A program made the translations under genes and the position numbers. From NCBI GenBank assembly GCA_902776835.1, contig CACYRK010000006.1, positions 62,001 through 126,000 of the forward strand: 64,000 bases of DNA, read 5' to 3'. A model generated the notes under the pieces. That model searched no databases. It was not told the origin of the DNA and saw only the letters and a list, made by a program, of their open reading frames with translations. Source of the DNA: an uncultured Bacteroidales bacterium (GTDB lineage: Bacteria > Bacteroidota > Bacteroidia > Bacteroidales > Muribaculaceae). Shown here one piece after another: positions 29,143 through 36,725 of the stretch; the first letter of the stretch is position 1, and each line of letters opens with the position of its first letter.

Positions 29143-29648
29143 GCAATACCGCCTTGCGACTGCGCGCCTTAGAACCCACCGACATCGACCTGCTCTACGC
29201 CTGGGAAAACGATGCCGCCACGTGGGCCGCCACCAATACCATAGCCCCTTTTTCGCGCCACATGCTGTGGCAATATCTGGAGAATTACACGGGCGACATC
29301 TATGTGTCGCACGAGTTGCGCCTGATGATTGAGAATGCTGATGGCCAGGCCGTGGGCACAGTCGACCTCTTTAATTTCGACCCGCTGAACAACCGTGCCG
29401 AGTTGGGCCTCTTCATCAGCGAGGAGTTTCGTGGCCAGGGCATTGGCCGGCCGGCGCTGGACGCAATCATCGACTATGCCTTGAACCACATAGGGCTGCG
29501 GCAACTCTACATCTACGTGCGCGAGGACAATGCCGCGTGTCTGAAACTATTTGACAACTATGGCTTCACACGCGTGGGCGTTCTGCGGCAATGGGTAAAG
29601 CGCGGCACCCAGTATTACGATGCCGTGCTGCTGCAGCAACTGCTGTAA
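29139..29648 (+). CDS. GNAT family N-acetyltransferase (RimJ/RimL-like)
   Basis: 169 aa. The start at 29139 is fixed by the ATGA overlap with the preceding GT2 stop. GNAT features: LRLRALEPTDIDLLYAWEND opening, GTVDLFNFDPLNNRAELGLF, the acetyl-CoA loop EFRGQGIGRPALDAIIDYA, and LRQLYIYVREDNAACLKLFDNYGF at the end of the fold. This subtype often acetylates amino groups of sugars, proteins or small molecules. Pairing with a glycosyltransferase hints at sugar N-acetylation, which is inference only. Confidence 0.85.
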   Translation: MSNTALRLRALEPTDIDLLYAWENDAATWAATNTIAPFSRHMLWQYLENYTGDIYVSHELRLMIENADGQAVGTVDLFNFDPLNNRAELGLFISEEFRGQGIGRPALDAIIDYALNHIGLRQLYIYVREDNAACLKLFDNYGFTRVGVLRQWVKRGTQYYDAVLLQQLL

Positions 29649-29716
29649 TCCCCCACCCCTTTTCTACACACAATAGCAACAATAAAGAGGGTGTGTTATA
29701 ATTTTCATCACGCACG

Positions 29717-29738
29717 ACGCGCCGTGGCGCGTCCCTAC
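29717..29738 (-). repeat. REP-like element: GTAG plus palindrome
   Basis: On the minus strand it reads GTAGGG then ACGCGCC-AC-GGCGCGT, a 7-bp perfect stem with a GTAG tetranucleotide just 5' of it. The same module occurs at 51174-51195 on the plus strand. This is the RAYT-target form (tetranucleotide plus hairpin). Confidence 0.75.
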
Positions 29739-29811
29739 ATTGTTTAACGTGAGTTCGGCGTAAGAAAACGCATGCTTGGTGTTTGTAAGTGGCTGAGAAG
29801 CAATTCCTCCC

Positions 29812-29898
29812 CTAACTTAGAGGGGGATTTTCAGCCATAACTGCATTATTACACATCCTCGTGTTCAGCCATAACCGCATTATTACACACCCACGTGT
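29812..29898. repeat. Shared 20-bp word and 34-bp tandem duplication beside thrC
   Basis: CTAACTTAGAGGGGGATTTT (29812-29831) recurs identically and in the same direction at 31299-31318, on the other side of thrC. Next to it, a 34-bp unit starting TCAGCCATAAC is duplicated in tandem (29831-29864 and 29865-29898, 31 of 34 matching). GGCTGAGAA (from about 29791) and TTTTCAGCC pair as a hairpin around the G-rich word. The rest of 29649-29909 shows no gene. Confidence 0.8.
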
Positions 29899-29909
29899 TG
29901 TGGCTGTTG

Positions 29910-31211
29910 TTATTGCAACAAAAATCGGCGGAAACTTGTGTAACCGGAGTTAATGGTCGTTACTTGGCGTGTGCCACGGAAGAAACGCGCCAGTTGCGCC
30001 GGCATGCCTATGGGATGCCTCAGGACGAGTTCGGCGGCATCGGGAAACTTTGCCGGATGGGCCGTGGCAAGCGCCAAGCCCACCTCGCCGGGCATGATGT
30101 CCTCGCACAAGGCTTGATAGGCTATCGCGCTGTGCGGGTCGAAGAGATAGCCGTAACGCTCGTTGAAGCGGCCTATGGCCTGAACGATTTGGTGGTCGTT
30201 ATAACTGTAGGCGTGCACTACCCTCTCGACCTCGGCATGGCTGCCAAGCAAATTGAGCACGCGCGGGAAATTGGTGGGATTTCCGGCGTCGAGGGCCGGC
30301 GCGATGCTTGCCACGGTAGCATGGGGCACAAAGTGGCCGGTCTGCACATAATGATAGAAGATGTTGTTGTCGTTCTCGACCGAGACAAAGCGTTTCACCG
30401 GCAGTCCCATGGCCCTTGCCAGCAGTCCCGACGCCAGGTTGCCCAGATTGGCGCACGGCACGGCAATCACCAGGTTGCTCACGTCCTCGGCCATTCGCAT
30501 CAGTTCGGCCACGGCATAGAAGTAGTAGAACGTCTGCGGGATGAGCCTTGCCACATTGATTGTGGTGGCTGTGGTGAGTTGCATGCGGCTGTTGAGCGAC
30601 TTGTCCAAGAGGGCCTGCTCGACGATGTTCTTGCAATCATCGTAGGTGCCCTTGACCATCACGGCCGTGACATTATGCCCCAAGGTGGCAAACTGTGCCT
30701 CCTGGGCATAACTGACCTTGTCCTGCGGATACAGCACGTACACATGCACGCCCGGCACGTCGCAGAAGCCGCTGGCCACCGCGGCGCCGGTATCGCCCGA
30801 TGTGGGCACCAGCACGTTGATTACGGGCCAATCGTTGTGTTTTTGCTTGAAATAGGCCAATAAACGCCCCATAAACCTCGCTCCCACGTCCTTGAAGGCC
30901 ATGGTGGGTCCGTGGAAGAGTTCCAGGACGAAGCGTCCGGGCTCGAGTTGCGGAATGGGCATGGGGAAGTTGAGCGTGTCGTACACGATGTCGTGCAACA
31001 CTGCGGCATCCACATCGCCCTGAAAGGCAAAATTTGCTATCGCATAGCCAATCTCCTGCAGCGACATGTTGGCCATGTTGCGGATGAAAGCCAGCGGCAG
31101 GCGTGGCACGGCCTGAGGCATATATAAGCCGCCGTCGGGAGCCACTGCGTTGATTACAGCGTCCTCGAGCGAGGCCTGCGGCGACTGAAGGTTTGTGCTA
31201 TAGTAGTTCAA
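29910..31211 (-). CDS. thrC: Threonine synthase
   Basis: 433 aa. It converts O-phosphohomoserine to threonine with PLP. Motifs: MNYYSTN opening, PDGGLYMP, ELFHGPTMAFKDVGARF with the PLP lysine, VPTSGDTGAAVASGF, and SVENDNNIFYHYVQTG. The start codon is TTG at 31211: an in-frame TAA lies 9 nt upstream and no ATG precedes the conserved YYSTN, so TTG must be used. It lies next to an aspartokinase on the same strand, separated by 141 nt of repeat-rich DNA. The homoserine kinase usually found between them is absent. Confidence 0.93.
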   Translation of the reverse strand: MNYYSTNLQSPQASLEDAVINAVAPDGGLYMPQAVPRLPLAFIRNMANMSLQEIGYAIANFAFQGDVDAAVLHDIVYDTLNFPMPIPQLEPGRFVLELFHGPTMAFKDVGARFMGRLLAYFKQKHNDWPVINVLVPTSGDTGAAVASGFCDVPGVHVYVLYPQDKVSYAQEAQFATLGHNVTAVMVKGTYDDCKNIVEQALLDKSLNSRMQLTTATTINVARLIPQTFYYFYAVAELMRMAEDVSNLVIAVPCANLGNLASGLLARAMGLPVKRFVSVENDNNIFYHYVQTGHFVPHATVASIAPALDAGNPTNFPRVLNLLGSHAEVERVVHAYSYNDHQIVQAIGRFNERYGYLFDPHSAIAYQALCEDIMPGEVGLALATAHPAKFPDAAELVLRHPIGMPAQLARFFRGTRQVTTINSGYTSFRRFLLQ

Positions 31212-31290
31212 AGTCGGTTATTTCGTAATTACAATGTATTTTCAGCGGTGTAGAGAGTTTTGCGGGACACACGCCCCCGGCCTTTCAGGC

Positions 31291-31351
31291 CACCCCCTCT
31301 AACTTAGAGGGGGATTTTTCTCGGCAGACACCCCCCTAAGTTAGGGGCGTT
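31291..31351. repeat. Repeat hairpins between thrC and the aspartokinase gene
   Basis: Two hairpins follow each other: CCCCCTCTAA-CTTAGAGGGGG (about 31293-31313), containing the 20-bp word shared with 29812, and CCCCCTAAGTTAGGGG (about 31331-31346) followed by CGTTTTT. They lie directly after the stop of the aspartokinase gene (31353, minus strand) and could end its transcript, but the repeated word suggests a dispersed element. Confidence 0.7.
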
Positions 31352-31352
31352 T

Positions 31353-32240
31353 TTAGCCGCGGATTACGGTGCCCGTGGCCGTGGGGTTGAAGGTGTTTTT
31401 CACCCACACGGGGATATCGAGTGCGGCCACCGGGGCCAGCGTGGGTGGATAGATGACCTTAGCCCCGGCATCGCACATGGCCTGCGCTTGGGCATAGGTC
31501 ATCGTGGGTATTACGGTGGCATCGGGGTGTGTGCGCGGATCGGCGGTCATAAATCCGTCGACGTCGGTCCATATTTCGAGGCACGAGGCATGCAGTGCGG
31601 CGGCCACCAGTGCGGCGGTAAAGTCGCTGCCGCCACGGCCCAGCGTGGTGGCGTAACTGGCGTCGGCATCCTGGGCGATAAAGCCCTGCAACACCATGCA
31701 GCGCTCGTCGAGGCTGCCGAGTTGCTCCTGGATAAGGCGGCGCGTGAGGTCGGCGGCGAGCACGGTGCCCTGTGGGCCGTCGGTCGTCTTGATGAAACTG
31801 GGCGAATAGTGAGGCGTGGCGCCCGCGATGAGTGCTGCCACAATGGCGCTCGACATTATCTCGCCGTGGCACACGATGGCATCCGACACGCGCTTCACAA
31901 ACGTCGCGTCGAGGTCGCTATTGATGCACAGTGTCTGGTAAAACGAGCGCAGGTTTTCGATAAACTGCTCCACCACAGCGCGGCATTGCGACTGCTTGTC
32001 GGCATCGATGAGACGCTCGATGATGTCGAGGTGGCGCTGGCGCACCTGCTCGAGGGTCGACGCGTAGGCCTCGTTGTGGTCGAGCGCCATGCGCGTCATC
32101 TCTATCAGTTGATTGGTTACACCGCCAAGTGCCGAGACCACGACGATGGTCGGCTCAGCCTGGCTTTCAACTATGCTTTTGACGTTTTGCAGACTCTCGA
32201 CCGAGCCTACCGACGTCCCACCAAATTTCAGTACTTTCAT
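31353..32240 (-). CDS. Aspartate kinase, catalytic domain only
   Basis: 295 aa from the ATG at 32240. It phosphorylates aspartate, the first step to lysine, threonine and methionine. The catalytic amino-acid-kinase fold is complete: KVLKFGGTSVGS, VVVSALGGVTN, CHGEIMSSAIV, TTLGRGGSDFTAA, EIWTDVDGFMTADPR, and the end VKNTFNPTATGTVIRG. In usual aspartokinases this last motif is followed by two ACT domains that bind Lys or Thr; here a stop follows at once. The protein therefore lacks the known feedback-binding part. A repeat cluster begins right after the stop. It neighbours thrC. Confidence 0.9.
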   Translation of the reverse strand: MKVLKFGGTSVGSVESLQNVKSIVESQAEPTIVVVSALGGVTNQLIEMTRMALDHNEAYASTLEQVRQRHLDIIERLIDADKQSQCRAVVEQFIENLRSFYQTLCINSDLDATFVKRVSDAIVCHGEIMSSAIVAALIAGATPHYSPSFIKTTDGPQGTVLAADLTRRLIQEQLGSLDERCMVLQGFIAQDADASYATTLGRGGSDFTAALVAAALHASCLEIWTDVDGFMTADPRTHPDATVIPTMTYAQAQAMCDAGAKVIYPPTLAPVAALDIPVWVKNTFNPTATGTVIRG

Positions 32241-32333
32241 AATAATTTCGATGTTGTTAAGGGCGTTATGGCCCTCAATGGCCATGGTTATTACTATTGT
32301 GGCAATAATCGTGCCGTGACACAATGGCATGGC

Positions 32334-32939
32334 TCAGTTCATGGCCACATCGGTGGGCCAGTTGAGCCACAGGTGGTAGCGTGGCCCGAAACGCTCCACG
32401 GCGCGCTGCCACATGGCGTCGTGCGGAGTGAGCAGCAATAGGCGTCGCGCGTCGCCGTCGAGCACGGCCCAATCGTGGCGCGCCAGTTCATCGGCGAGTT
32501 GCCCGGTCGTCCATCCACTGTAGCCTATCATAAACTTCACGTGGCGCTCAATGTCGAAGTGCGGCTCGAGGTCGCAATGCAGGGTGAGCGCGGTAAGGTC
32601 GCCGCCGAGCCACAGCCCGTCGACAATGTGCAGCGCCTCGGGCACTATGTCGCTACCCAAGTCGTGGACGTAAAACAGCATATCGGTGCCCACGGGGCCA
32701 CCAAGGAACAGCGGCTGGTTGCGCAGCGCCTCAAACTGTGGCATCACGTCGCCCACGGTGAAGCCGCTGAGGTGGCTCATCATCAATGCCATCGAACCGT
32801 TTTCGCCGTGGTCAATCACCAGCGACACCGAGCGTGAGAAGCACCAGTCGTCGACGGTGGGTTTTGCCACCAGCATCGAGCCCACCACGGGCGTAGGTTC
32901 CTCGTCACACAAACTGAAAATGTCGTCACTCTCTTTCAT
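32334..32939 (-). CDS. YqgE/AlgH family protein (UPF0301)
   Basis: 201 aa. Family pattern: VVGSMLVAKPTVDDWCFSRSV, VSLVIDHGENGSMALMMSHLSG, NQPLFLGGPVGTDMLFYVHD, LWLGGDLTAL and MIGYSGWTTGQLADELARHDW. It is a conserved cytosolic family; in Pseudomonas AlgH has been linked to regulation, and elsewhere the role is unclear. A TAAATTTG box lies only 4 nt upstream of the ATG (32951-32944, minus), which would make the mRNA almost leaderless or imply a later start. It is on the same strand as the aspartokinase gene but 93 nt away. Confidence 0.9.
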   Translation of the reverse strand: MKESDDIFSLCDEEPTPVVGSMLVAKPTVDDWCFSRSVSLVIDHGENGSMALMMSHLSGFTVGDVMPQFEALRNQPLFLGGPVGTDMLFYVHDLGSDIVPEALHIVDGLWLGGDLTALTLHCDLEPHFDIERHVKFMIGYSGWTTGQLADELARHDWAVLDGDARRLLLLTPHDAMWQRAVERFGPRYHLWLNWPTDVAMN

Positions 32940-32994
32940 GACACAAATTTACGGCATTTTTTCAGAAATTGCAACACCCCACCCCAAAAACGCA

Positions 32995-33320
32995 AATCCA
33001 GAGTATCTAGATAATCTTTTATTGCTGTCCGGTAAAGCCATTCAGGGAGGCAAGTCGGTAGACTTGCTAATGTGCGAAACACATTGTGCGTGCCAGTTTG
33101 AAGAACTGGTGCGCACTGTGTGATTAGGTCACAACCTAACAATCCTCACACCTTCGGCGTGCGCACCACAATGTGTTTCGCACAACTGCAAGTCTTGCGA
33201 CTTGCAACCGACTCAATCAACCCAAGGCCATTTTTTGAAATTGGCCGTTATCTTGTTTAGAATAAACATGTTGTAGAACTGTTGAAAATTTTTAGCGGAC
33301 AGCAATAATAATCCAGAGTA
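32995..33320. mobile_element. MITE-like non-coding element with nested hairpins
   Basis: Flanked by identical 11-bp direct repeats AATCCAGAGTA (32995-33005 and 33310-33320). Just inside are 13-bp inverted repeats TTATTGCTGTCCG (33019-33031) and its complement (33296-33308). The core holds a large hairpin: arms 33050-33088 and 33167-33205 pair at 34 of 39 positions, including 18 in a row. Within its loop are a 13-bp stem (33086-33098 with 33104-33116, two G-U pairs if read as plus-strand RNA) and a small TTAGGT-CACA-ACCTAA stem (about 33124-33139). No reading frame is credible. A related element lies at 51016-51317. It fills most of the gap between the YqgE gene and the dockerin protein gene. 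Confidence 0.75.
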
Positions 33321-33418
33321 CATAGAAAAGGAAAGGGGTGACTTTGCAGCCACCCCGATCCGGGAAAAATAATATGTTAAGAAACTGCTTAGTTCATAAC
33401 ATGTGGTTCATCATGCAA

Positions 33419-35197
33419 TTACTTGCCGAGCAAGATGTTGATGAGAGCGTTCAGGTCGTTACCGTCAACAGCGTTGTTGGCGTCCTCGTCAACGTTAGCG
33501 CGGCCATCATAGTTAGCAGCGTCGTCCTTACCCAGGATAATGTTGATGAGGATGTTCAGGTCGTTACCATCAACTGCGCCGTCGCCATTGACATCGCCCT
33601 TATCGAATCCGGGCTCCACGCTCTTCTCGCCCTGGAAGCAGAATACCTTGTACTCAGCACCCGGAGTCGAGATGGTGATGTAACCCTCACGATACTCGGT
33701 AGCAGCCTCGGCGGTAGCAGTAACAGCGATGTTGCCAGTGAAGATTTCGTTACCCTCATCGTCACTTTCCATTCCGTCTACACCATCAACAGTGAGCCAC
33801 TCGGGAGCCTCAACCTTGAGGTTCTCAAATTCCTTGTTAGCAATGATGTCGAAAGCCTTAGCCTCGCCCTCAACAGCAAACTCGAGAGTGTCAACAGGCT
33901 CCTCGCTATAGATGAAGGGATACTCAACATCGAAATTCATACGAATGCTGATAGGCAGAACAGACTCCACACCATCAAGGTTTGACTTCCAATAGTGCTT
34001 ACCGAAGCAATATTGCATCGATTGACCAATTACCTCGTTGTCAGCATTGCGAACATCAACCAGCACGTAGCCATTGATGGGAGCGGGATAACCAGCCGCG
34101 TCGGCGTCGTAAGTTACTACGTAAGTGCAAGGACGGAACTCTTCGAAGTTGTCATCCTTATAAGCCTCGTCGACCACGAGAGCGATGTCACCGTCAATAA
34201 CGATGGGCATTTCCTGCTCAAGACCATACTCGTCAACATCCTTGAAGGTGAATTCGATGTCGAACTGGCCCCATTCCTGGTCCTCCTCAAATACATACTC
34301 CTCAACAGCGATAGGATTCTCCAGGTCGATACCCGAACCAGAGACGTAGCGGCAAACGCTCAGGCGCACCTTTGCACCAGCACGGCACTGTACGTAAGTG
34401 GGCATAACGACCTTCTTCAGAGCGTAAGGAGCACCGCCGTAGTCAATAAACTGAACAGCAGCGGCAGTCTCCATCGATGCTGCGTCGGGGTTGCTCTGCT
34501 GAATTGTAGGAAGCACATAATTCTTCCAATAGGTCTGGTTGTCGGCATGCTGACTCTGCTTGCTCGTCGGGGTCTTAGAAAACTCAGGATACAGAGTCTC
34601 GAAGTCGATGTCGAGGGGGTTAGCAAGATTGTCGAAACCTTCCGACTCAATCTCGAAAGTAAGAGTACCACCCAGGCGCATCGAGGTGTTATCGCCACGC
34701 AACTGATAATAAGTATCGGTTGCGCCATTCAGAGTCAAGATAGGAGCCTGGAACACATAACCCATAGTACCGGGATAAGTAACGGTGAGTTCTTCACCAT
34801 CGGTCTCAGTCTGCTCCATAGTAGCGGGATCGAAATGATACCAAGTGTAGGTGGTAGCGTCAGTTGTGCCAATCGAAGCATTCTGCCAGGTCACGGGCAC
34901 GTTAGGAGCAACCATGAATGCATAGTAGTGGTGCCAATAATTGTCAGAAGACACATAAGGAGCACTGAAGAAAGTTCCCAGAGGTGCAGTGTACAGCGTA
35001 TCTACTGCATCGCCGTAGGCCATACGAGGAGCCTTGGCGACTGACTTGTCGTAGACAGCCTTAATGGTCTGCACATCGGTCATCGAGTACTGCTGAGCCT
35101 TCATGTTGGAGCGCACAGCAGTACCTTGCATGTGATTAATGGCAGCAGCCGAAAGGACTGCAGAAGCCACCATTACAAGAGCTAATAATTTTTTCAT
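33419..35197 (-). CDS. Secreted protein of unknown function with C-terminal dockerin
   Basis: 592 aa. Signal peptide MKKLLALVMVASAVLSAAA. The large middle part is beta-rich, acidic and not recognised; residues about 450-530 (FDIIANKEFENLKVEAPEWL, ending in YKVFCFQGE) look like a BACON/Ig-type module. The last ~60 residues are a two-repeat dockerin: DKGDVNGDGAVDGNDLNILI then NAVDGNDLNALINILLGK, almost the same as in the GH16 protein at 17214. No cohesin is encoded nearby. The gene follows a terminator for the upstream susC operon and is probably transcribed separately. It may be a surface glycan- or protein-binding protein, but there is no direct evidence. Confidence 0.8.
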   Translation of the reverse strand: MKKLLALVMVASAVLSAAAINHMQGTAVRSNMKAQQYSMTDVQTIKAVYDKSVAKAPRMAYGDAVDTLYTAPLGTFFSAPYVSSDNYWHHYYAFMVAPNVPVTWQNASIGTTDATTYTWYHFDPATMEQTETDGEELTVTYPGTMGYVFQAPILTLNGATDTYYQLRGDNTSMRLGGTLTFEIESEGFDNLANPLDIDFETLYPEFSKTPTSKQSQHADNQTYWKNYVLPTIQQSNPDAASMETAAAVQFIDYGGAPYALKKVVMPTYVQCRAGAKVRLSVCRYVSGSGIDLENPIAVEEYVFEEDQEWGQFDIEFTFKDVDEYGLEQEMPIVIDGDIALVVDEAYKDDNFEEFRPCTYVVTYDADAAGYPAPINGYVLVDVRNADNEVIGQSMQYCFGKHYWKSNLDGVESVLPISIRMNFDVEYPFIYSEEPVDTLEFAVEGEAKAFDIIANKEFENLKVEAPEWLTVDGVDGMESDDEGNEIFTGNIAVTATAEAATEYREGYITISTPGAEYKVFCFQGEKSVEPGFDKGDVNGDGAVDGNDLNILINIILGKDDAANYDGRANVDEDANNAVDGNDLNALINILLGK

Positions 35198-35248
35198 AAA
35201 AATTGCAATTTTTTATTAGTTAAACAATAAAAGAATTATCATAGTCAA

Positions 35249-35288
35249 AAAGCCTGTGAGGCACGATTATGTCGCGCCCACAGGCTTT
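35249..35288 (-). terminator. Terminator of the susC operon
   Basis: Stem AAAGCCTGTG / CACAGGCTTT with a 20-nt loop, followed on the minus strand by a T-run. It lies 12 nt after the stop of the DUF4302 lipoprotein gene. Confidence 0.8.
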
Positions 35289-35299
35289 ATTGAAAAATG

Positions 35300-36694
35300 T
35301 TACTTGGTCATATATTTCAACTTAAAGTCGACGTAGAAGTAGTCGGCCGGATTAGCGTCGCTTGTGAATTTCAAGCGCTCGGGGTTGAGTGCCGATGTAC
35401 TCTCGACCGTGAACGTAGTGCTTGACAAGAAGTCGCACAGGTCGGTGAACGCAGGGATGCGCTGGAGATGGATATTGCCATTGTTGTCGCCTTCGCCGGT
35501 AAACTTAAAGTGTGCCTTGTCGTTGCCGTCGATATAGGACTGCGTCATAAAGAGCATACCCACATAGTTGTCGTTGCGGAAGCCAAGCGCGTACTGTTTC
35601 GCCTTGCTGTCATAGAGGAAACGCAGCAGCGAGAAGTTCTTCTTCAGCACTGACTTACACTGCGACACAATGTCGGCATAAATAGTGGCGAACTGTCCAC
35701 CCTGATTTTCCTTGTCGATTTGCCAGTTCTTGTAAGTGTTCGACTCGGCGATGCAGTCAAACACTGTGCTGAGCGGCATGCGGTGGATAGTCGTCGTGTT
35801 GTCGTCGGTGCACAGGAATGAGCCGTCGTCCAACAGTTTGAAGTGCTGCACCCACATCGTCTTAGTGCCGGCGGTGTCGTCGAGCAGCCACACAGGCTCA
35901 ATGAAGCGGAAGCCGTCGATGGTGGCAATCATGTTGCCCTTGACTTCGGTATCCACCTTCTTAAGCGTGGTGTCGTTAGCGTCATGGCGATAGAACTCAA
36001 CCACCTGATTGCTCAAGTTGTTCACGTAGTACTCCAGGCCGTTGGCACCATCCATCACCAGGTCGGGGAAGTTGTTGAGTTTGCAGTTGTTAAGCATCTG
36101 CGTGATTTGTCCCAGATACTCGCTCGGCGTGGTGTTGTGGAGGCGGTACATGATGATGGGCAACTCGTACTTCTTGCCTTCGAGGTAGAGCGTGTCGCCC
36201 GAGTAGCGCATCAGGTCAAACTCATAATCACCCTCGTGACCGTAACCTTGCTCGTCGGGGTCGTCGTCCTTCTCGTTAGGCACGTCCTCGGGATTGGCAA
36301 AGAGGTGGAAGATTTTGTTATAAGTGTTGAACGAGAGCACGGGGCCGTTGTCGGCAATCACCTCCCACATCGAGGTCTCGGAAGCGAATGTGGGGTCGGA
36401 ACTCTGCCTATTGGTGAGTTTGGTGATCCACTTGTTCTCGCCCGAGATGGTTACCGAGTTGTCCTTCTTGAACTCAAAGATATAGACGTAGCCGGGCTCG
36501 TCGACGTTTGCAAAGTACTCCATAGCCCACATGCCACCATCGGAAGTGAGGATGTCGGAATAATACTGCTTAGCATCATCGAGACGCTCGGCGGCGCTTT
36601 TGTCAAAGATATCATCTTCCTCGGTCTTGAGGCACGAAGTGAGCGTGGCCATTGCGAGAACCGAGAGCGCGGCGTATTTTAAAAACTTTTTCAT
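35300..36694 (-). CDS. DUF4302 family lipoprotein
   Basis: 464 aa. Lipoprotein signal ending LTSC (Cys21), followed by acidic residues as is usual for surface-exposed Bacteroidales lipoproteins. The core carries DDAKQYYSDILTSDGGMWAM, EYFANVDEPGYVYIFEFKKD and ENKWITKLTN, the DUF4302 pattern. Function is unknown; genes of this family repeatedly sit with a susC/susD pair and a putative zinc metallopeptidase, as here. It is the last gene of the operon, 31 nt after the metallopeptidase, and ends at the terminator at 35249. Confidence 0.85.
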   Translation of the reverse strand: MKKFLKYAALSVLAMATLTSCLKTEEDDIFDKSAAERLDDAKQYYSDILTSDGGMWAMEYFANVDEPGYVYIFEFKKDNSVTISGENKWITKLTNRQSSDPTFASETSMWEVIADNGPVLSFNTYNKIFHLFANPEDVPNEKDDDPDEQGYGHEGDYEFDLMRYSGDTLYLEGKKYELPIIMYRLHNTTPSEYLGQITQMLNNCKLNNFPDLVMDGANGLEYYVNNLSNQVVEFYRHDANDTTLKKVDTEVKGNMIATIDGFRFIEPVWLLDDTAGTKTMWVQHFKLLDDGSFLCTDDNTTTIHRMPLSTVFDCIAESNTYKNWQIDKENQGGQFATIYADIVSQCKSVLKKNFSLLRFLYDSKAKQYALGFRNDNYVGMLFMTQSYIDGNDKAHFKFTGEGDNNGNIHLQRIPAFTDLCDFLSSTTFTVESTSALNPERLKFTSDANPADYFYVDFKLKYMTK

Positions 36695-36725
36695 AGTTTA
36701 TTTCGTCGAATTAAAGATGAAACGA

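Noticed and set aside
33050..33205. Possible intrinsic terminator of the dockerin protein gene
   Set aside because: The arms are too long, no U-run follows, and the surrounding direct and inverted repeats fit an inserted element better.
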